Shown: positions 1 to 7,584 of the stretch, in pieces
Position numbering within the stretch: position 1 is the stretch's first letter
How the letters are laid out: the number at the start of each line of letters is the position of its first letter
Assembly: GCF_001677885.1 (NCBI RefSeq)
Contig: NZ_LOCQ01000044.1
Coordinates: 1 to 64,000 of the forward strand
Direction: 5' to 3'
Source of the DNA: Janthinobacterium psychrotolerans
Lineage (GTDB): Bacteria > Pseudomonadota > Gammaproteobacteria > Burkholderiales > Burkholderiaceae_D
Length of the DNA: 64,000 nucleotides
The notes under the pieces: model-generated
The model's database searches: none
The model's input: the letters and a program-made list of their open reading frames with translations, nothing else
What the model was told of the DNA's origin: nothing
Made by a program: the position numbers and the translations under genes

Positions 1-382
1 GCATCGAGCGCTTGAGCTGCCTGGCGAAGCGGCGGTAGTTTTCGCAGAACTGCGTGTAGCCGTAGGTCTGGCGATCGGCATAGTCGGCGCGGTGCTCCTC
101 CCACAGCAGCATCAACGTCATGCCCTTACGGCGCAGTTCCTGGTGCAGGCGGCCATAATCGGGCTGCACATAGTCACTCGCCTTTTGGGCGCCGACCAGC
201 AGGCGCCGCTCCAGTGCCGCCTCGTCCATGCTTTGTACAGTGAGCCAGTCCAGGCCAGCTGCCGCAGCCAGGCCGGCGTACTTCGTGACCACACCTTTAG
301 ACAGGCCAAGTGCATTGGCAATCTGCTGGTGCGACAATTTGGCGTCAAGTTTGAGTCGTAGTACGTCCTTAATTTTACGCAT
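1..382 (-). CDS. istA: IS21-family transposase IstA, N-terminal part
   Basis: Reading leftward from the ATG at 380-382, an open frame of 127 codons runs off the window edge. The protein begins MRKIKDVLRLKLDAKLS, followed by a helix-turn-helix (QQIANALGLSKGVVTKY, about residues 19-35). Further on is the segment YGRLHQELRRKGMTLMLLW and then YGYTQFCENYRRF, both hallmarks of IS21 IstA. IstA is the DDE-type transposase that acts with the ATPase IstB. The catalytic domain lies beyond the edge, so activity cannot be judged. The gene is preceded by the IS terminal repeat cluster. Confidence 0.85.
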   Translation of the reverse strand, partial: MRKIKDVLRLKLDAKLSHQQIANALGLSKGVVTKYAGLAAAAGLDWLTVQSMDEAALERRLLVGAQKASDYVQPDYGRLHQELRRKGMTLMLLWEEHRADYADRQTYGYTQFCENYRRFARQLKRSM

Positions 383-481
383 ATTGATCCTCGGTGCGGG
401 CACGCCATCTCCAGTCAAAAGCTGGGAGCCTACCCGTTCGGTTGCAAAATGCGTAACGTCATCACTGCGCTGTACAACACC

Positions 482-636
482 ATTCCGGCATCGTGACCAG
501 CGATTCCGGTATCGTGACCGCTGATTCCGGACAATGCCCGAAATCGGTCACGTTCGCCCGGAATGGGCGGTCACGTTCAAACGGAATGGCTGGTCACGAT
601 GCCGGAATCACTGGTCACGTTCGTCCGGAATACCCA
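482..636. repeat. IS21 terminal/subterminal repeat cluster
   Basis: At least six copies of a unit related to ATTCCGG-N1-4-CGTGACC occur here. Two or three lie in direct orientation at 482-530. Inverted copies (GGTCACGTTCG-CCGGAAT type) follow between 550 and 636. Such arrays are known binding sites for the IstA transposase in this family. Confidence 0.7.
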
Positions 637-927
637 TACAACAGCGGCGCCGGTTCGGCCGGCATCGTGACAGCGTTGCGCCAGGCCGGCAAGGCCGGAC
701 ACATCCTGCTTGCCGGCCACGAGTTGTCGGCCGAGCACCGCTTGTATCTGGAGCAGGGCGAGATGGAACTGGTGATCGACCAGGATCCGGACTGGCAAAC
801 GGCATCGAGCCTGCAGCATCTGCTGTACGCCTGCGGCCGGCTCGATGAACCACCATCGAGCGCGCCGAATGAATTTCGCCTGTTCTGCCGCGAGAATATC
901 GGCGCAGGCGACTATCTGCCGCCTTGA
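637..927 (+). pseudogene. LacI-family regulator, C-terminal remnant cut by the IS element
   Basis: About 96 codons remain, beginning at the IS boundary with YNSGAGSAGIVTALRQAG and ending in LFCRENIGAGDYLPP before the TGA. The pattern of a Y-N/L-x-G-x-G strand, a following helix and a short AGHELS strand is the C-terminal part of a LacI-type sugar-binding domain. It resembles the end of the intact LacI protein on the opposite strand (YLAGGGIEGVLDGLRALG and LLFTPENI). The DNA-binding domain and most of the effector domain are missing, so this is a disrupted gene. Any start codon upstream lies in IS DNA. Confidence 0.7.
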
Positions 928-942
928 GCGCGGCGCAAGAGA

Positions 943-1974
943 TCAGATATTTTCTGGCGTAAACAACAGCGGATCGACTATGCAGCGGCGCGCCCCTGTG
1001 CCACCGTCGAGCGCATCGCACATGGCAGCGACAAGGCCGCCGGCGATCGCCTCGCGCGGATGCGAAATGACCATTGCCACATGGCCGTCGGCCAGGGCGG
1101 TGCGGGTCAATGGCGTCAGGTCATGGCAGACGGTGACGAAATCGTATTCCGGCCCCAGCGCACGCAAGCCGTCGAGCACGCCTTCGATGCCGCCGCCGGC
1201 CAGGTAAAAGCCCGTCAGGTCTGGGTGGCGGTGCAGCAATTCATGAATGGTTTCCTCGGCCAGGTGGCGGTCTTCCAGGCTGATCAGGGTGTCGAGCAAA
1301 TCGACGTCGAGTTCGAGTTCGTGCTGCTGGAAATAAGTGCGGAAACTGGTTTCGCATTCCTCCTGACAGGCATAGCGGTGCGAGCCGACCATCACGGCCA
1401 CCTTGGCCGGACGCCGCCCCAGATGCGAGATCGCCCACGCCGCGCTGCGGCCCACCTTGACATTGTCTACCCCGGCATGGCCGGCCAGGCCGGTGGCACT
1501 CAGGTCGGACACCAGCGAAAACACGGGATAACCTTCCGCCGCCAGCGCCTCGACGGCGGCGCAGATGACCGGATGCTCGGTCGCGACCAATGCCAGCGCA
1601 TCGACGCTGCCGGCCATCGCGCGCAACTGCGCCACCACCCGCCGTGGCGTCAGGTCATCCATGTACTCGACCTGCACACTGTACACGCCGCCAGCCTCCC
1701 TGCCAGCCTGCTGCAGCGCCTGCGCCATCAGCTGGAAAAATTCACTGCCGCTTTTTTGCAGCAAAAAACCCAGCCGGTGCTTGCCACCGCCCTCATCCAG
1801 GCGCTTGCGTATCAGCCCGGCGCCGCGATAGCCGAGCGCCTCGGCCGCCTGCAGCACGCGCAGCGCGGTGGCAGGACGCACTTGCGCGCGCCGGTTGATG
1901 ACGCGGTCGACCGTGGCGACGCCGACGCCGGCGGCGCGGGCGACATCGGCAATCGTGGACGGTGCTGTTTTCAT
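943..1974 (-). CDS. LacI-family transcriptional regulator
   Basis: A 343-residue regulator of the LacI/GalR family, a cytoplasmic dimeric DNA-binding protein that normally senses a sugar or related ligand. The start at MKTAPSTIADVARAAG was chosen because the HTH (residues 7-27, ADVARAAGVGVATVDRVINR) begins there; the frame is open for another 35 codons upstream but that stretch is low quality. Residues 60-340 form a periplasmic-binding-protein-like sensor domain (HRLGFLLQKSGSEFF, then ALALVATEHP, then FYLAGGGIEG). The recognition helix carries VATVDRVI rather than the commoner VSTVSRVL. The gene is divergent from the desaturase and convergent with the cut LacI remnant. The ligand is unknown. 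Confidence 0.88.
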   Translation of the reverse strand: MKTAPSTIADVARAAGVGVATVDRVINRRAQVRPATALRVLQAAEALGYRGAGLIRKRLDEGGGKHRLGFLLQKSGSEFFQLMAQALQQAGREAGGVYSVQVEYMDDLTPRRVVAQLRAMAGSVDALALVATEHPVICAAVEALAAEGYPVFSLVSDLSATGLAGHAGVDNVKVGRSAAWAISHLGRRPAKVAVMVGSHRYACQEECETSFRTYFQQHELELDVDLLDTLISLEDRHLAEETIHELLHRHPDLTGFYLAGGGIEGVLDGLRALGPEYDFVTVCHDLTPLTRTALADGHVAMVISHPREAIAGGLVAAMCDALDGGTGARRCIVDPLLFTPENI

Positions 1975-1996
1975 GGAGATGCCTGCTGAAGCTGAT

Positions 1997-2011
1997 TGAT
2001 AGATTCTATCA
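1997..2011. promoter_or_regulatory. Candidate operator palindrome TGATAG-ATT-CTATCA
   Basis: A perfect 6-bp inverted repeat with a 3-bp spacer sits 23 bp upstream of the LacI start and about 110 bp upstream of the divergent desaturase. The size and position fit an operator for the neighbouring LacI-type regulator, but binding is inference. Confidence 0.4.
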
Positions 2012-2120
2012 TTGGCCGAGGCGCCAGCATGATGGTTTTGAGACCAGGTCGAGGCTGGCGCCCCGCAGCCACCCGCCAATCACTACCATGATCCTGGTTC
2101 ATCACACACAGGAGAGCGAC

Positions 2121-3155
2121 ATGGCACATGCGGGAAAATGGAAAGACTATCGGCTGAACGCGGCCAACAGCGAGCAGGCGGAAAAGCGGGGACTGGTATC
2201 GGCGCAATGGTTCCGCTGCGAGGTACCACGTGCGCAGATGAAACAGCTGATGCAGCGCAGCGACGCCCAAGGCTTGCGTCACATGGCGATCTGGCTGGCC
2301 TTGTTGACGGCCAGCGGCGTGGCGGCCTGGCACAGCCAGGGCAGCTGGTGGTGTCTGCCGGCCTTCTTTCTGTACGGCACATTATATTCGGTCAGCGACC
2401 ATTGCGCCCATGAACTGTCGCATGGCACGCCGTTCAAGACGCCCTGGCTGAACAATGTTTTTTACCAGCTGGCGTCCTTCATGACCCTGCATGAATCGGT
2501 GTACTGGCGCTGGAGCCATGCGCGCCACCATACCGATACCATTATCGTCGGGCGCGACCGCGAAATCGCGTTTCCGCGCCCGGCCAGGCCGCTGGCGATC
2601 CTCTTCGACGCTTTTTTCCTGCCTGGCGGTCTGCAGGAAATCGCGCGCACCGTGCGCCATGCCATGGGCAGCCTGAGCGAGGAAACGCGCAGCTTTATTC
2701 CTGATTCGGAAATACGCAAGCTGGTCTGGAGCAGCCGCATCTATACCTTGCTGTTTGCTGGCCTGATCGCCTGGTGCGTATTGGCACAGAGCATCTTGCC
2801 GGCGCTGTTCATCGTGTTGCCGCGCTTTTACGGCGCCCTGCTGCCGCTGCTGTTCAACATGACGCAGCACACGGGCCTGGCCGAAGATGTGCTTGACCAT
2901 CGCCTGAACACCCGCACCATGTATCTGAATCCCGTGTTCGAATTCCTGTACATGAAGATGAATTACCACCTGGAACACCACATCTTTCCGATGGTGCCCT
3001 TCCATGCGCTGCCGCAGCTGCACGCCGCCATCCGCGAGCAGTCGCCGCCCGCCTACGGTTCGCTGTGGGCGGCATACGCCGACATCGTGCCAGCCGTGCT
3101 GCGCCAGCGTGAAGAGCCCGGCCATGTGATTGCACGGGAAGCACGCACGGCTTGA
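2121..3155 (+). CDS. Membrane fatty acid desaturase family protein
   Basis: A 344-residue integral membrane di-iron enzyme of the fatty acid desaturase superfamily. It carries the three histidine boxes: HELSH (97-101), HARHH (133-137) and HLEHH (283-287). Hydrophobic segments lie at about 55-95 and 205-245. The start at 2121 is supported by AGGAGA 6 nt upstream; the frame is open upstream to 1962, but that part overlaps the LacI promoter region. HARHH plus HLEHH is seen in acyl-lipid desaturases and in related hydroxylases, so the substrate cannot be fixed. The divergent LacI-type regulator may control it. Confidence 0.88.
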   Translation: MAHAGKWKDYRLNAANSEQAEKRGLVSAQWFRCEVPRAQMKQLMQRSDAQGLRHMAIWLALLTASGVAAWHSQGSWWCLPAFFLYGTLYSVSDHCAHELSHGTPFKTPWLNNVFYQLASFMTLHESVYWRWSHARHHTDTIIVGRDREIAFPRPARPLAILFDAFFLPGGLQEIARTVRHAMGSLSEETRSFIPDSEIRKLVWSSRIYTLLFAGLIAWCVLAQSILPALFIVLPRFYGALLPLLFNMTQHTGLAEDVLDHRLNTRTMYLNPVFEFLYMKMNYHLEHHIFPMVPFHALPQLHAAIREQSPPAYGSLWAAYADIVPAVLRQREEPGHVIAREARTA

Positions 3156-3170
3156 AATCGACCCAAGCGC

Positions 3171-3308
3171 TCAGTCTGTCAGCCGGGCATGAACGGCTTT
3201 TCATTGTGCCTGCGTGAATGGCGTGATCGACAGGCGGCTACCCTTCTTGAGCAGCAGCATGTCCTCCAGTACGGCTACGGACAGCGGCAGCAACGGCGTC
3301 TTTTCAGG
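3171..3308 (-). pseudogene. EVE-domain protein remnant (C-terminus, in-frame TGA)
   Basis: Leftward translation gives EKTPLLPLSVAVLEDMLLL followed by KKGSRLSITPFTQAQ, then a TGA (3201-3203), then KAVHARLTD and a stop at 3171. The LLLKKGSRLSITP core matches the C-terminus of EVE (PUA-like) domain proteins, in which the residue after TPxTxAQ is normally Trp. The TGA therefore looks like a TGG-to-TGA mutation. No upstream continuation of the domain is readable, so this is a decayed fragment. Confidence 0.45.
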
Positions 3309-3457
3309 CCATCGCGATATTGCCTTGGTGCATCGTACGCAGGCCAGCCTGAGCGCTCCAGCGCGTATGCTGATAGAGCTGATAATAAAACATCTCTGAG
3401 TAACTAGTCGATAGGATGCGCCCGGTTATATGGGGGGCAAGCTCATCGGCATCATAG

Positions 3458-3676
3458 TCAAAACGGTGGCGAGCTTAAATCTACCTCAATTACAACGCCC
3501 CCATCCCACTCCATCGTAACAGTGCCGCAACACAATTCACATTCGGAAACTTCGTCTTCATGACAGTCACCTGCCAAATTCACCGTGCATCAATGACCAC
3601 AATCGGCGCACTTGTAAACATAGCGTACCGGCATTTCTTGTATGGATTCAACGATGTAGGTCAACAGGCTTTTCAT
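3458..3676 (-). pseudogene. Small zinc-ribbon protein frame interrupted by in-frame TGA
   Basis: An ATG at 3676, preceded by AGGGA 6-7 nt upstream, opens a frame coding MKSLLTYIVESIQEMPVRYV then YKCADCGH, followed by TGA (3590-3592). The same frame continues as CTVNLAGDCHEDEVSECELC then CGTVTMEWDGGVVIEVDLSS, with a stop at 3458. Cysteine pairs C23-x2-C26 and C46-x2-C49 sit on both sides of the TGA, so the protein makes sense only if the TGA is read through. The simplest view is a nonsense mutation of a Trp or Cys codon. A short hairpin just downstream leaves selenocysteine open as a remote alternative. Confidence 0.45.
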
Positions 3677-3723
3677 GCTTTTCCCTACGCTCAGGTAAGA
3701 AGATGATGATGAGATGACAATAA

Positions 3724-4002
3724 TCAAATAGCTTGGCTACGGCGGTTTTGGGAATTCTCCGCAACAGGCGCATATATAACCTTTTGCACAAAATAGGCAC
3801 AAGGCCCTTGCCCGCCATCAAAAACAGCAAGCAAAAACCATGCTTTTTCGCCGTTCGGCTCATATGGCTGCCAAGCTTCGAGCTGTGCAGCAACGCATGC
3901 CTGTTCGAATGTGTCGAACGTCGCCCATAGCGTCTTTGGCAAGAGCTTGTTTTTGATACGAATTTGAAATGCGCCGGACGGCGTCTGCTTGATCGATGCC
4001 AT
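3724..4002 (-). pseudogene. Tyrosine-recombinase (integrase) N-terminal remnant
   Basis: A 92-codon frame opens with MASIKQTPSGAFQIRIKNK and continues LLPKTLWATFDTFEQA. This is the pattern of the N-terminal arm-binding domain of phage/island integrases (three short strands, then a helix starting TFEQA). After about residue 42 the sequence no longer looks like an integrase, and there is no core-binding or catalytic domain before the TGA. It lies 131 bp from the 3' end of tRNA-Cys in the same orientation, a common site for integrative elements. The second half (VFDGGQGPCAYFVQK) is unrecognised. Confidence 0.4.
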
Positions 4003-4062
4003 GCCCCCATAATAGTAGCGGACACCGGAATGTCAACAACCAGTTGGCCGTATCTTGGGAGG

Positions 4063-4087
4063 TGCACCGCCCATATCGGGCGGTGCA
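4063..4087. repeat. Perfect 10-bp hairpin downstream of tRNA-Cys
   Basis: TGCACCGCCC and GGGCGGTGCA flank a 5-nt loop. It lies 46 bp past the 3' end of the leftward tRNA operon and could end or protect that transcript, but it has no T tract, so an intrinsic terminator is not certain. Confidence 0.45.
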
Positions 4088-4132
4088 GGATGATGATGAA
4101 CTAGCGATTTGTTCGCCAAGTCCTTGCATATA

Positions 4133-4206
4133 TGGAGGCGAGGACGGGAATCGAACCCGTCTAAACGGCTTTGCAGGCCGCTGCATAACCTCTTTGCTAC
4201 CTCGCC
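4133..4206 (-). tRNA. tRNA-Cys (GCA)
   Basis: A 74-nt cloverleaf including an encoded CCA. The acceptor GGCGAGG pairs with CCTCGCC, the anticodon loop reads CCTGCAA (GCA) and the T arm is GACGGGTTCGATTCCCGTC. It is the last gene of the Gly-Cys tRNA operon. E. coli has the same pgsA-Gly-Cys order followed by a leucine tRNA; none is visible here. Confidence 0.95.
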
Positions 4207-4246
4207 TGAGGAACTGCTGCAATGTGCTGTGAAACACATCTGAAAC

Positions 4247-4322
4247 TGGAGCGGGAGAAGAGTCTCGAACTCTCGACCTCAACCTTGGCAAGGTTGCGCT
4301 CTACCAACTGAGCTACTCCCGC
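4247..4322 (-). tRNA. tRNA-Gly (GCC), copy 5 in transcription order
   Basis: A 76-nt tRNA with encoded CCA: acceptor GCGGGAG/CTCCCGC, anticodon loop TTGCCAA (GCC) and T arm GAGAGTTCGAGACTCTT. Identical by eye to the four other copies upstream. Confidence 0.96.
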
Positions 4323-4403
4323 ATGGAGCCTTGCTATTCACGCTGCGCCATCGAAGGCGGCGGATAAAAAAAGGAAGCCAGCTGCGCTTCCCTTCAGAAT
4401 TTT

Positions 4404-4479
4404 TGGAGCGGGAGAAGAGTCTCGAACTCTCGACCTCAACCTTGGCAAGGTTGCGCTCTACCAACTGAGCTACTCCCGC
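4404..4479 (-). tRNA. tRNA-Gly (GCC), copy 4
   Basis: Same 76-nt sequence as the neighbouring tRNA-Gly genes, with GCC anticodon and encoded CCA. It is separated from the next copy by 81 nt of unrelated spacer. Confidence 0.96.
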
Positions 4480-4540
4480 TTGGAGCTTCTATTTTCTGCT
4501 TGCTACGCCGTACCGCTTATTGACTGCACCCAGTTTTCAC

Positions 4541-4616
4541 TGGAGCGGGAGAAGAGTCTCGAACTCTCGACCTCAACCTTGGCAAGGTTGCGCTCTACCA
4601 ACTGAGCTACTCCCGC
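4541..4616 (-). tRNA. tRNA-Gly (GCC), copy 3
   Basis: Same 76-nt sequence with GCC anticodon and encoded CCA. The spacer downstream of this copy and that of copy 2 both contain CCAGTTTTCACTGGAGC-like DNA at the tRNA 3' end, consistent with tandem duplication. Confidence 0.96.
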
Positions 4617-4673
4617 TTGGAGCCAACATTCTACTTCTTTTCACTGCCGTTTACAACTGCTGCCAGTTTTCAC

Positions 4674-4749
4674 TGGAGCGGGAGAAGAGTCTCGAACTCT
4701 CGACCTCAACCTTGGCAAGGTTGCGCTCTACCAACTGAGCTACTCCCGC
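4674..4749 (-). tRNA. tRNA-Gly (GCC), copy 2
   Basis: Same 76-nt sequence with GCC anticodon and encoded CCA, separated from copy 3 by 57 nt, the shortest spacer in the array. Confidence 0.96.
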
Positions 4750-4841
4750 AGTGGACAACATTGTATCAGAAGCTCTACTACATCGCCAGTACTACTTTTT
4801 GCTGCACTTGCTGTTTTCACCTATGACACGATCCAGAAAAC

Positions 4842-4917
4842 TGGAGCGGGAGAAGAGTCTCGAACTCTCGACCTCAACCTTGGCAAGGTTGCGCTCTACC
4901 AACTGAGCTACTCCCGC
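4842..4917 (-). tRNA. tRNA-Gly (GCC), copy 1
   Basis: First gene of the tRNA operon. Same 76-nt sequence with GCC anticodon and encoded CCA. Its 5' end lies about 20 nt downstream of the TATAAT box of a strong promoter. Confidence 0.96.
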
Positions 4918-4937
4918 GTCATCAACAACAGGCCAGC

Positions 4938-4965
4938 ATTATAGATGGATTACAGAGGCTGTCAA
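4938..4965 (-). promoter_or_regulatory. Sigma-70 promoter of the tRNA-Gly/Cys operon
   Basis: On the minus strand TTGACA (4960-4965) and TATAAT (4938-4943) are separated by 16 bp, a full match to both consensus hexamers. The first tRNA starts about 20 nt downstream. The operon therefore has its own promoter rather than depending on read-through from uvrC-pgsA. Confidence 0.85.
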
Positions 4966-4989
4966 CGGGATTTTTGAGCCCGCTACCGA

Positions 4990-5574
4990 TCAATGCAGAT
5001 TGCCCGCCTTTTCTTTAATGAGCGGCCACGCCAGGCGCAGATAATAAAACATCGACCACACCGTCAGCACGCAGGCGATCCACATCAGCTTTTCGCCCCA
5101 CACATGGGTGTCGATGGCGCCGAAGATCACCTCGTGGTACAGCAGCAGCGGAATCGCCGTCATCTGCGCGGCCGTCTTGATCTTGCCGATCGAGCTGACG
5201 GCCACCGATTTCGAGGCGCCAATCTGCGCCATCCATTCGCGCAGGGCCGAGATGGTGATTTCGCGGCCGATGATGATGAAGGCCAGCACGGCATTGACAC
5301 GGTCCAGCTGCACCAGCACCAGCAAGGCGCCGGCCACCATCAGCTTGTCGGCCACCGGATCGAGGAAGGCGCCGAAGGCCGAGGTCTGGTTCCAGCGGCG
5401 GGCCAGGAAGCCGTCGAACCAGTCGGTTACGGCGGCAACAATAAAGACCAGGGTGGCCACCAGGTTCTGGTCGCCATGCAGCAGCATCGACGGCGGCAGG
5501 TAGAACACCCCGACGACGAGCGGAATCAGGGCCACGCGCAGCCAGGTCAGGAGGATGGGTATATTAAAAGGCAT
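4990..5574 (-). CDS. pgsA: CDP-diacylglycerol--glycerol-3-phosphate 3-phosphatidyltransferase
   Basis: A 194-residue inner-membrane CDP-alcohol phosphatidyltransferase making phosphatidylglycerol phosphate, the first committed step to phosphatidylglycerol and cardiolipin. The family motif D-G-x2-A-R-x8-G-x3-D-x3-D is complete in DGFLARRWNQTSAFGAFLDP with the last Asp in VADK. Four to six membrane segments are evident. The start MPFNIPILLTWLRV fits the family; an in-frame ATG 33 nt upstream adds only a weak extension. It follows uvrC and precedes the glycine/cysteine tRNA genes, the same order as in E. coli. Confidence 0.95.
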   Translation of the reverse strand: MPFNIPILLTWLRVALIPLVVGVFYLPPSMLLHGDQNLVATLVFIVAAVTDWFDGFLARRWNQTSAFGAFLDPVADKLMVAGALLVLVQLDRVNAVLAFIIIGREITISALREWMAQIGASKSVAVSSIGKIKTAAQMTAIPLLLYHEVIFGAIDTHVWGEKLMWIACVLTVWSMFYYLRLAWPLIKEKAGNLH

Positions 5575-5692
5575 AGAAAGCAATCGGCCGACGGGTAAAG
5601 TGAACAAAGCGTGAACAAAGCGCCACTAGTCTACATGGCACGCGGGTATTAGCCTAGTCCGGTTGCGGCGGTGCGGGACCAGGCTGAAGGTA

Positions 5693-7573
5693 TTAGTGCA
5701 GCTGCTTGTAAATCTCTTCCGCAAGCTGCGTCGAAATCCCCTCCACCGACATCAGGTCTTCCACGCTGGCGTCGACCACGCCGCGCAGGCCGCCAAAGCG
5801 CGACAGCAGTTTTTGCCTGCGCTTGGCGCCGATGCCTTCTATCTCTTCCAGCCTCGACGTCTGGCGCGTCTTGGCGCGCTTGGCGCGCATGCCGGTAATC
5901 GCAAAACGGTGGGCCTCGTCGCGGATCTGCGCGATCAGCATCAGCGCGGCCGATTCCTTGCCCAGCTCCTGCGCCTCGCGGCCGTCGACAAACAGCAGGG
6001 TTTCCAGGCCGACTCGCCTGCCCTCGCCCTTGGCCACGCCGACGATCAGGCTGATGTCCAGGCCCAGCTCGGCAAACACCTGGCGCGCCATTTCGATCTG
6101 CCCCTTGCCGCCGTCGATCAGGACCACGTCGGGCATCACGCCGTCGCCATTGGCGACCTTTTCGTAGCGCCGCATCAGCACTTGCCGCATGGCCGCGTAA
6201 TCATCGCCGGGCGTGATGTCGTTGATGTTGTAGCGGCGGTATTCGCCGTTCTGCATCGCATGATGATGAAACACCACGCACGAGGCCTGCGTCGCTTCGC
6301 CCTGGGTGTGGCTGATGTCGAAGCATTCGACGCGGATGGTGTCGAGGTCTTCCGTTTCCAGGCGCAGGGCGTCGGCCAGCGCGCGCGTGCGCGACTGCTG
6401 CGAACCCTGCTCGGACAGCAGCCGCGCCAGCGAAATCTCGGCGCCCTTCTGTGCCAGCTCCAGCCACTGGCGGCGCTGCCCCTGCGGCTGGAAAATCAGG
6501 TTGATGCGGTGGCCACACTGCTCCATCAGCGCCACCATCAGCGCCGGCTGGTCGAATTCGATATTCAAAATCAAGGTGCCGGGAATGAATTTTTCCGTGT
6601 AGTGCTGGGCCAAAAAGGCCGCCAGCACCTCGACTTCGATCGGCTCCTCGGCGATCGCCGCCGCATCGCTGAGCTGGCTGGGGAAATAGGCGCGGTCGCC
6701 GAGATGGCGCCCGCCGCGCACCATCGCCAGGTTGACGCAGGCGCGCCCGCCCTGCACCAGCACGGCGATGATGTCGACATCGGCGTCACCCGTCGTCTCC
6801 ATGCTCTGCTGGTGCAGCACGCGCGACAGCGAGGCGATCTGGTTGCGCACCACCACCGCCTGTTCGAACTTCAGGTCGGCCGCATAGGCGTACATTTTCT
6901 TTTCCAGGTCGGCCATCACTTCGCTTTGCCGGCCGCGCAGGAAACGCGCCGCGTTTTCCACGTCGTTCTTGTAGTCTTCCTTGCTGATCAGGTCGACGCA
7001 CGGCGCACTGCAGCGGCCGATCTGGTGCAGCAAACACGGCCGCGTGCGATTCGCATACACGCTGTCTTCGCAGGTGCGTATCAGAAAGACCTTCTGCAGG
7101 ATCTGCATCGATTCCTTGACCGCCCAGGAACTGGGAAACGGCCCGAAATACTGGTTCTTCTTGTCCACCGAGCCGCGGTAATACACCATGCGCGGCGCGT
7201 CGCCACTGGTGATCTTCAGGTAGGGATAGGACTTGTCGTCGCGAAACAGGATGTTGTAGCGCGGCTGCAGCGCCTTGATCAGATTGTTTTCCAGGATCAG
7301 CGCTTCGGCCTCGCTGTGCGTGACGGTGGTTTCCAGGCGCGCGATGCGCTCGACCATCATGGCGATGCGCGGGCTGGCCAGGTTTTTCTGGAAATAGCTC
7401 GACACGCGCTTTTTCAGGTCGCGCGCCTTGCCCACGTACAGCACCTTGTCGCCGGCGTCGAAGTAGCGGTACACGCCCGGCAGATTCGGCAGTTTGGCCA
7501 CGGTGGCCAGCACTTGCGCGCGCGGGTCGGGCACGGGAACGACGGTATTCAGATCGGGTATTGCTTCGGTCAT
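5693..7573 (-). CDS. uvrC: UvrABC excinuclease subunit C
   Basis: A 626-residue nuclease that makes the 3' and 5' incisions in nucleotide excision repair after UvrA/UvrB damage recognition. It has an N-terminal GIY-YIG domain (GVYRYF ... [17 protein letters not shown], about 33-62), a cysteine-rich stretch ([13 protein letters not shown]), a UVR motif ([16 protein letters not shown]), the RNase H-like endonuclease domain ([20 protein letters not shown] ... VLIDGGKGQ), and a C-terminal helix-hairpin-helix pair ([18 protein letters not shown]). It is full length for the family and lies between acpS and pgsA. Confidence 0.97.
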   Translation of the reverse strand: MTEAIPDLNTVVPVPDPRAQVLATVAKLPNLPGVYRYFDAGDKVLYVGKARDLKKRVSSYFQKNLASPRIAMMVERIARLETTVTHSEAEALILENNLIKALQPRYNILFRDDKSYPYLKITSGDAPRMVYYRGSVDKKNQYFGPFPSSWAVKESMQILQKVFLIRTCEDSVYANRTRPCLLHQIGRCSAPCVDLISKEDYKNDVENAARFLRGRQSEVMADLEKKMYAYAADLKFEQAVVVRNQIASLSRVLHQQSMETTGDADVDIIAVLVQGGRACVNLAMVRGGRHLGDRAYFPSQLSDAAAIAEEPIEVEVLAAFLAQHYTEKFIPGTLILNIEFDQPALMVALMEQCGHRINLIFQPQGQRRQWLELAQKGAEISLARLLSEQGSQQSRTRALADALRLETEDLDTIRVECFDISHTQGEATQASCVVFHHHAMQNGEYRRYNINDITPGDDYAAMRQVLMRRYEKVANGDGVMPDVVLIDGGKGQIEMARQVFAELGLDISLIVGVAKGEGRRVGLETLLFVDGREAQELGKESAALMLIAQIRDEAHRFAITGMRAKRAKTRQTSRLEEIEGIGAKRRQKLLSRFGGLRGVVDASVEDLMSVEGISTQLAEEIYKQLH

Positions 7574-7584
7574 TGCTGGCTCGG

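Larger units (their letters stand above)
1..636 (-). mobile_element. IS21-family insertion sequence, one end (partial)
   Basis: The element contains the 5' part of an IstA-type transposase gene reading toward the left edge. Upstream of that gene (482-636) is a cluster of short repeats of the type ATTCCGG-N-ATCGTGACC in both orientations, which is typical of the multiple IstA-binding repeats at IS21 termini. The terminus is placed at about 636 because the last repeat ends in CCGGAATACCCA (outer end CA on this strand, matching the usual TG...CA ends). A regulator-like reading frame starts immediately outside. The other end and istB lie outside the window, so the target duplication cannot be checked. 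Confidence 0.8.

Noticed and set aside
3189-3407. A 72-codon plus-strand frame after the desaturase
   Set aside because: No ribosome binding site and low-complexity composition; the opposite strand carries the EVE-domain remnant instead.
4247-4917. Regularly spaced repeats that could suggest a CRISPR array
   Set aside because: The repeated units are complete tRNA-Gly genes with GCC anticodon and CCA ends; spacers vary from 57 to 92 nt.
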